Of a stretch of DNA of 64,000 nt, positions 42,263 to 50,056 are shown piece by piece. Within the stretch, counting starts at the first letter, position 1. Each line of letters begins with the position of its first letter. The DNA is from Treponema sp. Marseille-Q4130 (GTDB lineage Bacteria > Spirochaetota > Spirochaetia > Treponematales > Treponemataceae). The notes below the pieces were generated by a model. The model was not told the DNA's origin, searched no databases, and worked only from the letters and a program-made list of their open reading frames with translations. Position numbers and translations under genes: made by a program. The stretch is from assembly GCF_014334325.1 (NCBI RefSeq), contig NZ_JACSET010000010.1, forward strand, positions 1 through 64,000, in the 5' to 3' direction.

Positions 42263-42915
42263 AAGACCTCTCAAAAAACTTTTGCAGGAAGTTGTAACTT
42301 CCGAAAAAGTTTTTTCTGTGCGCGCGAGCGCACATGTTCAATAGTTGAGTTTGTAACGCAACATCGAGATAAGAACGCTGCGATTTCGAGCAATGCGCAG
42401 AAATCGCGAGTGTCTCCTACAAAAGAAAAACGCTCGGCGTTTTTCGTCTCCGGACTTTAGCGGAGGCGCTATTTCAGCCGATGCTTTTTATCGACCTCCG
42501 GGATAACCGCACCGGAAATGGGTACTTAGAAAAGAAGCGCATACTTACATAAAAAAGGCGGAACGCGAGGCAGCGGAACTGCCGCCGAGCCGCTTAGACC
42601 GATGGCAAGCAATCTCTTTGTAAAAAGAGATTGCGCAGTCCGATTCCGATTACGGTCTGCCGCGGCACTTGCAACGAGCGTGGAGCGCGAAGTTCCCCGC
42701 GCAAACGGCAGGGCTGCTGCCGGGAGTGCAGCCGATTTTTTATGTTATACGCTATTTTTTAGGAATACAATTTTCGGTGCGGTTATTCTGATAATACTTC
42801 ACTAGATATATATCGCGGAAATGTTGCGATTTCGGAGTTTTTTTGAAGCAATTTTTGGAAAATATCTGCGGAACCGCCGTTCGTGATAGTTCTGTTTATT
42901 TTTACAAATGAAAAC
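42263..42915. other. Repeat-rich gap upstream of the Rpn gene
   Basis: No gene. 42277-42333 holds AAAAAACTTTTGCAGG..CCGAAAAAGTTTTTT and GTGCGCGCGAGCGCAC, both shared with the leader of the LRR gene at 48.1 kb. 42611-42634 is a CAATCTCTTT/AAAGAGATTG hairpin. 42668-42705 carries TTGCAACGAGCG and GCGAAGTTCCCCGCGCAA, also found at 48.5 kb. A 67-codon ORF in this GC-rich part looks spurious. Confidence 0.5.
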
Positions 42916-42925
42916 TCGCGGATAT

Positions 42926-42978
42926 ATCCGTTTTATGAAAGCAAGGTATACGCCGCGGGATTTCTTTATGGCGGAAAT
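42926..42978 (+). repeat. Left member of direct repeats flanking the broken toxin locus
   Basis: ATCCGTTTTATGAAAGCAAG followed by GTATACGCCGCGGGATT and TTTATGGCGGAA. It matches 43915-43968 with few changes. Confidence 0.75.
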
Positions 42979-43068
42979 GTTGAGTTCTGCCAGTTATTTA
43001 AACATTGGAAGATTTTGAGTTTTCGCAGACTCGAAATTACGCTATCGTATTCAAAATTAAAAATGCGA

Positions 43069-43266
43069 CTAAAAAGTGTCCGGTGTGTTTCGGAACGTTA
43101 CGGCTTTTTTCATTGGCTTCCGGTATTTAAAATACCCTCGTGCAAAATCTTCTTCGGTGAGTTCGGGAATATCGTCAAAATTGATTCCTTCCGCTCTGAT
43201 TGCAGCCACCTTTTCAACCGTAAAATCAGTTACCTTATTCTTTATACTTTTTTTTGTTTTTCCCAT
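43069..43266 (-). CDS. Small BrnA-like/antitoxin-like protein
   Basis: A 65-aa protein (MGKTKKSIKNKVTDFTVEKV, FDDIPELTEEDFARGYFKYR). The DIPELTEEDFARG segment resembles BrnA/CopG-type small antitoxin proteins, but the usual C-terminal RHH is not clear. It begins 8 nt after the stop of the HTH antitoxin gene, so it lies in the same transcript. No toxin partner of the BrnT type is next to it. Confidence 0.5.
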   Translation of the reverse strand: MGKTKKSIKNKVTDFTVEKVAAIRAEGINFDDIPELTEEDFARGYFKYRKPMKKAVTFRNTPDTF

Positions 43267-43274
43267 TCTTCCGT

Positions 43275-43631
43275 TTATAAAAAATTTTGATACTTTGTGC
43301 CGAATATTTCGCCGAGTTTCCGAGCCATACGGGGACTTATCGTTCTATGCCCTGTTTCCATTCCGGAAACGTGTTGTGCGGGAATCCCTAATTTTTTTGC
43401 CAAAGCCGCTTGCGTCAGATTATCGCGATAGCGAAACAGCTTCAACGTCTTTTGCGGTGTCCGTTCCTTTACAATATTTTTATACCAGTCGGTTTCCATT
43501 ATCTCCACGTATGCTTCATCATCATCTTCTTCAACCGTAGCATGAGGATAGCGTTTTTTTACAAACGCAAGTAAGTCTTGCGGTATATCACCTTCAATTT
43601 TTATAGGGGGCGTTTTCACGACTACCTGCAT
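43275..43631 (-). CDS. XRE-family antitoxin (HigA-like)
   Basis: A 118-aa protein. After an N-terminal alpha/beta part (VKTPPIKIEGDIPQDLLAFV) a clear HTH follows (LTQAALAKKLGIPAQHVSGM, ETGHRTISPRMARKLGEIFG). ATG 43631 has GGAGATAT upstream and overlaps the 3' end of the toxin gene by 38 nt. Such HTH proteins neutralise RelE-like toxins encoded just upstream and repress the operon. The antitoxin is intact although the toxin is not. Confidence 0.82.
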   Translation of the reverse strand: MQVVVKTPPIKIEGDIPQDLLAFVKKRYPHATVEEDDDEAYVEIMETDWYKNIVKERTPQKTLKLFRYRDNLTQAALAKKLGIPAQHVSGMETGHRTISPRMARKLGEIFGTKYQNFL

Positions 43632-43863
43632 AATATATCTCCAGTTCGATTCCTTTTGTCGTTTCCTTCCAACAGGCAACCCAATGGTATGATAAATGAC
43701 AGTGGTATTCATCTTTTCCGAGCGTGCTGAAATTCGGCCAGCTTTTTTGTATGGGACGGGTTTCCTGCAGATCTTCCAATAAGTATGAAAACAATTTTTA
43801 TTCCCTCTCAGGCATTTTCAAAACCGCTTTCAGTATTTTCTTTTTTTGTATTACTCTGTACAT
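43594..43863 (-). pseudogene. RelE/HigB-like toxin broken by one nonsense codon
   Basis: Reading from ATG 43863 gives MYRVIQKKKILKAVLKMPER, E, then TAA at 43800-43798, then KLFSYLLEDLQETRPIQKSW and the conserved end CHLSYHWVACWKE..ELEIYYAGSRENAPY. Without the stop the protein would be 89 aa, the family's normal length. A TTG at 43794 could start only a 66-aa remnant lacking the first helices. TATAAT lies about 24 nt before the ATG. The intact downstream antitoxin supports the toxin identity. Confidence 0.75.
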
Positions 43864-43914
43864 CTATCTGCTTATACATTATAACCATATATTGGTTTGT
43901 TCGCCAAGTTTTTT

Positions 43915-43968
43915 ATCCGTTTTATGAAAGCAGGGGTATACGCTGCAGGATTTTTTTTATGGCGGAAG
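43915..43968 (+). repeat. Right member of direct repeats flanking the broken toxin locus
   Basis: ATCCGTTTTATGAAAGCAGG, then GTATACGCTGCAGGATT and TTTATGGCGGAA; see 42926-42978. Between here and recR (44089) no gene is seen. Confidence 0.75.
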
Positions 43969-44088
43969 ATGACCGGTGTGGGGCGAGCGTGTGTGTTACG
44001 GCTTTACGGGGATTACGAAATGCCTGAGGTGGTTGCATTACGGATCTGAGGCGGATGAAGGGAGTAAATCTCCCTGCCCGATCTTTTA

Positions 44089-44679
44089 TTACAGCGCGAT
44101 CCTGCCGCGGAAGCTCCGCATCAAAGTCAGCTTATCGGTGTATTCCAAATCGCCGCCGACGGGAATACCCGATGCGAGACGCGTCACTTTTACGCCGCCG
44201 ATTTTTGCAAGGAGCTGCTGCACGTACAATGCCGTCGTATCGCCTTCGACCGTCGGATTCGTCGCAATGATTATCTCTTCGATGCGTTCGTCTTTGACGC
44301 GGGAAAGGAGAGAGGCGATGCGCAACTGATCGGGACCGATGCCGTCGATCGGAGAAATCACACCGCCGAGCACGTGATACAAACCGCTGTATTCATGCGC
44401 GCTTTCGATGGTCTGCACGTCCTGCGGCTGTTCGACAACGCAGATGAGGGTTTTGTCGCGGAGCGGGTTCGAGCAGATAGGACAGGGATCGTCTTCCGTC
44501 CACGAACCGCAGATCGAACACTGTTTGATTCTGTCCTGCAACACCGAAAGCTGTTCTGAAAAACGGTTCACATAGGCGCGATCGGATTTTAATAAATAAT
44601 GCACGATGCGCGACGCGCTTTTTTTTCCGATGCCGGGAAGATGTGCAAACGAATCGACGAGTTCTTCGAGCGCGTTCAT
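44089..44679 (-). CDS. recR: Recombination mediator RecR
   Basis: A 196-aa RecR, the clamp-like partner of RecFO in gap repair. N-terminal HhH (FAHLPGIGKKSASRIVHYLL), C4 zinc motif (CSICGSWTEDDPCPIC), Toprim domain (LICVVEQPQDVQTIESAHEY, IIATNPTVEGDTTALYV). The length is normal. The ATG overlaps the ybaB stop (ATGA). Last gene of the dnaX-ybaB-recR operon. Confidence 0.95.
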   Translation of the reverse strand: MNALEELVDSFAHLPGIGKKSASRIVHYLLKSDRAYVNRFSEQLSVLQDRIKQCSICGSWTEDDPCPICSNPLRDKTLICVVEQPQDVQTIESAHEYSGLYHVLGGVISPIDGIGPDQLRIASLLSRVKDERIEEIIIATNPTVEGDTTALYVQQLLAKIGGVKVTRLASGIPVGGDLEYTDKLTLMRSFRGRIAL

Positions 44680-44987
44680 ATATTCAATCCGGGAATATTG
44701 AGTCCCTGCAAAAGTGAACCGGTTTTCGCTTTGATTTGTTCCCGTATATTGACGATCGCATCGTGGTGAGCGGCGACGATCAAATCTTCGAGCATCGCGA
44801 CATCGCGCTTATCGACGCAAATGGGATCGATGTGAATCGCAGTCATCTCCATTTTTCCGTTTACGGTAACGGTAACCATTTTGCCGCCGGACGAACCCTC
44901 GGCGGATAAAGCGGCGAGCTCGTCCTGCATCTTTTGCGCTTCTTCTTTGAGCTTTGCCGTATTTTGCAATAATTCAAACGGATTCAT
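44676..44987 (-). CDS. ybaB: YbaB/EbfC nucleoid-associated protein
   Basis: A 103-aa YbaB/EbfC DNA-binding protein (LLQNTAKLKEEAQKMQDELA, VTVTVNGKMEMTAIHIDP, LLQGLNIPGL). It has the family's normal length and its classical place between dnaX and recR, overlapping recR by 4 nt. A GGGGGAA ribosome site precedes the ATG. Confidence 0.93.
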   Translation of the reverse strand: MNPFELLQNTAKLKEEAQKMQDELAALSAEGSSGGKMVTVTVNGKMEMTAIHIDPICVDKRDVAMLEDLIVAAHHDAIVNIREQIKAKTGSLLQGLNIPGLNI

Positions 44988-47186
44988 CTATATTTTTCCC
45001 CCTACTATGCTTCCCTTAAAAAGGCTGCACAGGATTTTTACCTGCTGCGGTACTTCCGCCGGCCCCGCCGCACTTTCGGCTTCTTTTAAACCGACCGAAA
45101 AATCCATGCGCCGTTCGCATACTTTTTCAAGCGTCCGCAAAATCGCGTCGCGCTGCCGTTCAAGCTGCGCCTTTTGATACGCCGTTGCCGCTTGCGTCGA
45201 AATCGCATCGCCTGAAATTTGCCACGGAGTTGTCGTCATAAGCGCTGCAGCCGTCGGCGCATCGTGTATGCCGAGTTCCGCGATAACGCTCCCGCGAAGC
45301 TGGGCAATGGTAATCGTGCGGCCGCCGCCCGTTACATAGGCTTCGGCTTCATCCGCCGCTTCGCCGGTATGTTCAACGCGCAGCGGGGGAATATATGCCC
45401 TTACTTCGGAAGAGTTACTTGCATCCTCATCGCCTCTGTCATCCCCGTCTTCATCGGATAAGGCTTCATCGCTGTCATCGAAATCGTCGGAGGAAAAGTC
45501 ATCTCCCCATGAAGGAGCGCTTTGAAACGGAGGCTGCATTTCCGACGGCATCGCCGCACGCTCGTCGCCTTTCGCCGCCGCTTGTTCAGGCGGCACGGCC
45601 CCGCCGTTATAAAAAGGGCTTTCGTTCTCCGGCGGCTTTTCCGCGAGGGCTGAAAAACGCGGCATTGCTTTAGGCAGTTCTGCACTTACACGGCTTTGCG
45701 CCGAAGGGGTAAAAGCGTTTCGAGTCGCGCTTTGCGGTTGCTCCACCGTTGGATCGGTTTGTGCCGAAGGGGCAAAAGCGTTTTGAGCCGTACTTTGCGA
45801 ACTTCCTCCGTTTTCGCCGGCAATACCGTCAGGCACCAAGGGAGAGGCAGTTTGCGTATACGCCGCATTGCCCCCGATCGATTGACGCGCAGCCCGTCCT
45901 GCCGCCGCATCGGTTCCGGACGATTGCCCGGCAGATTGTGCATTCGCCGCATTGCTTTCGATCGATTGATGCGCAACCCGCCCTGCCGCCGCATCGTTTT
46001 GTGCAGCGTGTCCCGCGTCTTGCACCGAATGCGCAGGATGCCCCGCCGTCAACAATGCACGGGCGGAATCGATCGCGGATTTGACTTCGGCGGGCGACAC
46101 GTACTCGGAAAGCCAACACAAACGCGAAAACGCAAGTTCGAGCTCATAGCGCGGCGAAAGCGAATAGCGGATGTCGCGGTAGAGCTGCAAAAAGATCGAA
46201 AGCGCGCGCTCGACTTGTACCGTATTCCACGCTTCGATGACGGCGGAACTGTAACGTTCGGCCGAACTGCCGAGCAGCGATTCTTTTGTAATGCCGTTTT
46301 TAATCAATAAAAGACTTCGGATATAATTCGTACTGTTTGCGATCAGCTGTTCGATCGAAATGCCCGATTCGAGATACGCGTCGAGCACGCCGATCGCGTC
46401 GTCGGCTTTGCCCGCCGCACACTTTTCAAATAATTCGTTGAGCCTGTCCACGCCGACGAGACCGAGCTTGTCGCGGATCTTATCGTACGTGATGACGCCG
46501 TCGCTGAACGCCGCAACCTGATCGAAAAGCGTATACGCGTCGCGGATCGAACCGGTCGCCTCTCGTGCAATCCAATAGAGCGCTTCGTCGTCGGCTTGGA
46601 TCGACAATTCACGTACCGCATCGGCAAGCAAATCCTTTATCTTTTCTGCGGAAACGAGACGAAAATTGAATTGCTGACAGCGGCTTTTGATCGTAGCCGG
46701 AACTTTTTGCAGCTCCGTCGTCGCAAAGATAAATACGACGTAAGGCGGCGGCTCTTCGATCGTTTTTAAAAGCGCGTTGAATGCACTCGTCGAAAGCATG
46801 TGCACTTCGTCGATGATATAGATTTTATAGCGAGACGAATTCGGCGGGAACATCACTTCGTCTTTGATTTGGCGCACGTCGTTCACGCTCGTATTCGACG
46901 CACCGTCTATTTCGATAACGTCGAGACTCGCGCCTTTCGTGATTTCCGTACAATGCGCGCAAGTGCCGCACGGAGCAGGCGTCGGCCCGTTTTCGCAGTT
47001 GAGCGCTTTTGCGAGGATGCGCGCCGTAGACGTTTTGCCGCAGCCGCGCGGACCGGAAAACAAATACGCATGAGCGATCTGATGCGACGTGATCGAATTT
47101 TTCAAAGTTTCCGCAACAAATTCCTGTCCGACCAAATCGGAAAATTGCTGCGGTCGCCGCCGCGTCGCCGTAACTTCGTAAGCCAT
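44988..47186 (-). CDS. dnaX: DNA polymerase III subunit gamma/tau with long linker
   Basis: A 732-aa clamp-loader subunit. Walker A GPRGCGKTS, zinc motif (CENGPTPAPCGTCAHC), Walker B region IIDEVHMLS, SRC motif KSRCQQFNFR. Residues about 375-620 are an Ala/Gln/Asn/Ser-rich linker with two copies of DAAAGR-A-QSI--NAA. A C-terminal helical part follows (AYQKAQLERQRDAIL). ATG 47186 is chosen because the conserved YEVTATRRRPQQFSDLVGQE should start the protein and a promoter ends 6 nt before it. First gene of the operon. Confidence 0.94.
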   Translation of the reverse strand: MAYEVTATRRRPQQFSDLVGQEFVAETLKNSITSHQIAHAYLFSGPRGCGKTSTARILAKALNCENGPTPAPCGTCAHCTEITKGASLDVIEIDGASNTSVNDVRQIKDEVMFPPNSSRYKIYIIDEVHMLSTSAFNALLKTIEEPPPYVVFIFATTELQKVPATIKSRCQQFNFRLVSAEKIKDLLADAVRELSIQADDEALYWIAREATGSIRDAYTLFDQVAAFSDGVITYDKIRDKLGLVGVDRLNELFEKCAAGKADDAIGVLDAYLESGISIEQLIANSTNYIRSLLLIKNGITKESLLGSSAERYSSAVIEAWNTVQVERALSIFLQLYRDIRYSLSPRYELELAFSRLCWLSEYVSPAEVKSAIDSARALLTAGHPAHSVQDAGHAAQNDAAAGRVAHQSIESNAANAQSAGQSSGTDAAAGRAARQSIGGNAAYTQTASPLVPDGIAGENGGSSQSTAQNAFAPSAQTDPTVEQPQSATRNAFTPSAQSRVSAELPKAMPRFSALAEKPPENESPFYNGGAVPPEQAAAKGDERAAMPSEMQPPFQSAPSWGDDFSSDDFDDSDEALSDEDGDDRGDEDASNSSEVRAYIPPLRVEHTGEAADEAEAYVTGGGRTITIAQLRGSVIAELGIHDAPTAAALMTTTPWQISGDAISTQAATAYQKAQLERQRDAILRTLEKVCERRMDFSVGLKEAESAAGPAEVPQQVKILCSLFKGSIVGGKI

Positions 47187-47192
47187 AAAATG

Positions 47193-47221
47193 AGTGTAAT
47201 ATAAAACGCCGAAATCGGCAA
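47193..47221 (-). promoter_or_regulatory. Predicted dnaX promoter, leaderless
   Basis: On the minus strand TTGCCG (47221-47216), 17-nt spacer, TACACT (47198-47193), 6 nt, ATG at 47186. There is no Shine-Dalgarno. Confidence 0.65.
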
Positions 47222-47395
47222 CGGGAAAGGCGAAGCGCGTCAATCTAAACGCTACGAATGTCGTCAATCGTTCAGCCGTACGGATCGGTTTACCAGCCGA
47301 TGCGGGACTGCGGCAAAGACCGTCATTTTCCCAAGCGCGGAAGCAGGTTTTTAATGTGTAATGGGTAATGTGTAATTACCACTACCCATTATCAA

Positions 47396-48119
47396 TTAAA
47401 TCTCTTCCTCAGTCCCGTTTGAATAATACTTATACATCTTCCAGTTCTTGTCGGTTTTCGCGGTTTCAAAGGCGTTTTTCAGTGCATCAGGTACGGTAAA
47501 GTCTGTGTGATTGCCTTCGGGAACGCCGGGGTGTTCGAAGTAAAGATAACATACTGCATTATCGCCGGCATCCCGCGTCGGTAAATCGTCAAATATCTTT
47601 TTAAATGCAGCTGCAGCAAGCTGATTGCAGACGCAATCCAGACATTCCAAAGCGGTCAAGCCCTGCACGTTTAGAGTTGCAAGCTGATTTTCGCAGCAAT
47701 CCAGAGATTCCAAAGCGGAACATCCCCGCACATTGAGCGCGATAAGCTTATTTTCGCAGCAGGTCAATTCGGTAATCTTGCCTTTTAGAATCACGGTTGT
47801 ACCGGCTGCGCGCAGTTCGGTTTCGGTGCCGCTTGTAAGCGTCGCTTTGTCGCAGCCTTCTACCGTAACGGCGGAACTATCGGATGTTGTTACTTTAACT
47901 TTGATGTTGGGTTTATCGGAGCTTAAGATGAGCGAAGCACCGCCTTCGACAAAGGGTGCTTGCGGCGCTCCCGAACCGCTGTCGTTCGAGCAGCTTGTAA
48001 AGACGAGCGCTGCGGCAAATAATAAAGCGCCCGCCGCTGTAATCGGTATCTTTTTTTAAAGGGTTTTACCGAGCCCCCCCCCTATACAAACATGTAGGCG
48101 TGATTTTGTTTTGTTCATG
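47396..48119 (-). pseudogene. Leucine-rich-repeat lipoprotein, disrupted at the signal peptide
   Basis: The long open part (from GTG 47794) encodes an LRR protein (ITELTCCENKLIALNVRGCS, ALESLDCCENQLATLNVQGL) of the treponemal/BspA-like kind. Upstream, AGGAGG and ATG 48119 start MNKTK, but a 48-nt insert with a G9 tract (48075-48083) brings an in-frame TAA. The next in-frame segment reads KKIPITAAGALLFAAALVF, an obvious signal peptide. A fourth T in TTTT (about 47999-48002) then shifts the frame before TSCSND, the lipobox. Removing the insert and one T would give a normal lipoprotein. As written it cannot be made as an exported protein. Confidence 0.7.
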
Positions 48120-48700
48120 CGAACCTCCTCTAAAAACTTTTGCAGGATGCTAGAGCCTCCGGCTCGTTCTGCAAAGAACTGATTCTACGTGTCCGCTTTC
48201 GCGGACTTCGAATCAATTTTCGAAAAAGTTTTTAGCCGTGCGCGTGCGCGCACACGTCGAATTTGCAAAATACAGTGTATCGTACTCATTCGATTTTTAT
48301 CGAAACGATACGTATACACATCTTTCGCAAACATCCGCGCAAACTCGAGATCCGAAGCGACGGCGCCATTTCAGACGGCGCTTTGGATCATCCCTCCTAT
48401 AAAAACTTTTGCAAGATGCTTCGGCATCTTATCAATATTATAACATATTTTTCACAGTTTTCAACGCAGTTGCGCAGCAAAGCGGGGCATCGAGCGAAGT
48501 TCCCCGCGCAACCTTGCAACGAGCGCGAAGCGCGACATCCGACTTTTCCTTCCTTGAGATGCGGCATTGTAGCGTCTCGCTTAAACGTTCCGGCCTATGC
48601 CCGCGTGGAGCGCCGCGAAGCGTTCCCGCCGTATTAAAGAAAGTATTGAGGCGGCGGGAATGAGGGTTACCGAAGCGCGGAAGGCGGGATGGCAAAACGG
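48120..48700. other. Repeat-rich gap upstream of the LRR gene
   Basis: 48131-48253 has AAAAACTTTTGCAGG..TCGAAAAAGTTTTT with inner hairpin GTCCGC/GCGGAC, then GTGCGCGTGCGCGCAC. 48399 repeats AAAAACTTTTGCAAG. 48480-48535 holds GCGAAGTTCCCCGCGCAA and TTGCAACGAGCG as at 42.7 kb. No gene is seen. Confidence 0.5.
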
Positions 48701-48704
48701 TGTC

Positions 48705-48782
48705 ATCCGAATGACGACTTTATGTTCGGCAAAGATTCATCCGTGTACGAGTTTCGCAATATCCGTACCTTTAAAAAACAAA
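48705..48782 (+). pseudogene. Remnant of an Rpn gene
   Basis: In one plus-strand frame the DNA reads DDFMFGKDSSVYEFRNI. DDFMFG and VYEFRNI are both conserved pieces of the Rpn protein at 38231, normally about 120 residues apart. An internally deleted relic, with no start or nuclease core. Confidence 0.55.
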
Positions 48783-48830
48783 AAAGCCGCTCCGCCGCGT
48801 TCGATTTCGGACGCATGGAGCAGCTTTAGG
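48782..48830 (-). terminator. Terminator of the flagellin gene
   Basis: Arms AAAGCTGCTCC and GGAGCGGCTTTTTT with a GC-rich loop, about 30 nt past the flagellin stop on the minus strand. Confidence 0.7.
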
Positions 48831-48857
48831 TATCAACTTCTGCCGTTTACGACGATT

Positions 48858-49718
48858 TCACCGAAGTAAGCTCAGCACATTTTGGCTTGATTGATTCGCT
48901 TGTGCGATCATAGCCGTGCCTGCCTGTGAGAGAACGCTGTCTCTCGTGAAGTTAACCGTTTCTTTTGCCATGTCGGCGTCGCGGATGCGGCTCTCGGATG
49001 CCTGGAGGTTTTCCGCACCGATATCGAGACCGACCACCGTCTTTTCAAGACGGTTCTGATATGCACCGAGGTCGGCGCGCTGCTTGTTGATTTTTTTGAT
49101 CGCTTCGTCGAGCGTACCGATCGCACGGTTCGCTTCATCCGGCGTTTCGAGAGTCATGATCGATTCGTCGCCGACGTTGCGGAGACCGAGTGCCATAGCG
49201 GACATCGTGCCGATGTAAACTTGCGTGCGCTGATCCATGTTCGCCCCGATGTGGAACCACATCGAACCGGTGACCGTGTTTTCTCCCGTCGGACGGGCAA
49301 AGCGGCCGGTGAGCATATTCATGCCGTTGAACTGCGCTGCGCTTGCAACGCGGTCGACTTCCGCAATGAGCGAAGAAACTTCGACTTGGATCATCATGCG
49401 GTCTTCAGCGCTGTAAATACCGTTGGATGCCTGAACGGCCAGTTCACGGATGCGCTGGATAATGTCGGTCGTTTCCTGCAGATAACCTTCCGTCGTCTGA
49501 ATGAACGAAATGCCGTTTTGCGCGTTCGTCGATGCCTGATTCAAGCCGCGAATCTGGCTGCGCATTTTTTCCGAAACGGCGAGGCCGGAAGCATCGTCTC
49601 CTGCACGGTTTATTCTCATACCAGAGGACAGCTTTTCCATGTCTTTCTGTTGGGAAACCTCCGTGAGTCCCTCAGCGCGAGTTGCAAACATAGCGCTCAT
49701 ATTGTGATTGATAACCAT
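48858..49718 (-). CDS. flaB: Flagellin FlaB (periplasmic filament core)
   Basis: A 286-aa spirochaetal FlaB. N-terminal D0/D1 helices ([37 protein letters not shown]), a short middle and C-terminal helices ([48 protein letters not shown]). It lacks the variable outer domains of enteric flagellins, as expected for filaments that run in the periplasm. GGAG 6 nt before the ATG. A sigma-28-like promoter and a terminator frame it as a single-gene unit. FlaB1, FlaB2 and FlaB3 cannot be told apart from sequence alone. Confidence 0.96.
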   Translation of the reverse strand: MVINHNMSAMFATRAEGLTEVSQQKDMEKLSSGMRINRAGDDASGLAVSEKMRSQIRGLNQASTNAQNGISFIQTTEGYLQETTDIIQRIRELAVQASNGIYSAEDRMMIQVEVSSLIAEVDRVASAAQFNGMNMLTGRFARPTGENTVTGSMWFHIGANMDQRTQVYIGTMSAMALGLRNVGDESIMTLETPDEANRAIGTLDEAIKKINKQRADLGAYQNRLEKTVVGLDIGAENLQASESRIRDADMAKETVNFTRDSVLSQAGTAMIAQANQSSQNVLSLLR

Positions 49719-49791
49719 AGTAATCTCCTTCAGCTTTGGTATCAGACAAACCGTACTCGGCTTGTTTTGGTTTTATCACCTTACATACTAA

Positions 49792-49818
49792 TCATCGGAA
49801 TTCGGCAAAAAGACATTA
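49792..49818 (-). promoter_or_regulatory. Sigma-28-like flagellin promoter
   Basis: On the minus strand TAAT (49818-49815), 15 nt, TCCGATGA (49799-49792), against the consensus TAAA-N15-GCCGATAA. It leaves a leader of about 65 nt to flaB. Confidence 0.7.
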
Positions 49819-49861
49819 GCATTTTTTTTATTTTTTTTAGGAAGCGCGCAAACAACTGTGC

Positions 49862-50035
49862 ATGAAATCCTTGAATTTTAAGGAAGGTTTAAATTGAACG
49901 TCTGACATTGCGCCGTTCAATTTAACTTCGAGTTTCGGACGAAGCCGAAACATCGCTTATTAACTGTGCGCTTCCGCGCACGAATTCAACATTCTCCAAA
50001 ATTGATATTTTGTTCGACTGTTGAATTCTAAAGAA
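49862..50035 (+). repeat. Hairpin unit related to the 29-kb tandem array
   Basis: It shares the layout TTAAGGAAGGTTTAAA, a strong stem (TTGAACG..CGTTCAA), TTTAACTTCGAGTTTC and GTGCGCTTCCGCGCAC with the 29.0-29.6 kb units. The stem sequence differs. It ends in GAATTCAACA / TGTTGAATTC arms, the right one overlapping the -35 of the next gene. Confidence 0.6.
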
Positions 50036-50050
50036 TGTTGGTGCTATACT
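50021..50050 (+). promoter_or_regulatory. Promoter of the SEC-C gene, leaderless
   Basis: TTGAAT (50021-50026), 18-nt spacer, TATACT (50045-50050), 6 nt, ATG 50057. There is no Shine-Dalgarno. The -35 lies in the right arm (50019-50028) of a perfect 10-bp inverted repeat. Confidence 0.65.
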
Positions 50051-50056
50051 CCTGTT

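Noticed and set aside
42602-42805. 67-codon plus-strand ORF
   Set aside because: It covers the hairpin and GCGAAGTTCCCCGC repeats and has no ribosome site.
48597-48869. 90-codon plus-strand ORF
   Set aside because: It covers the Rpn relic in another frame and the flagellin terminator, with no coding features.
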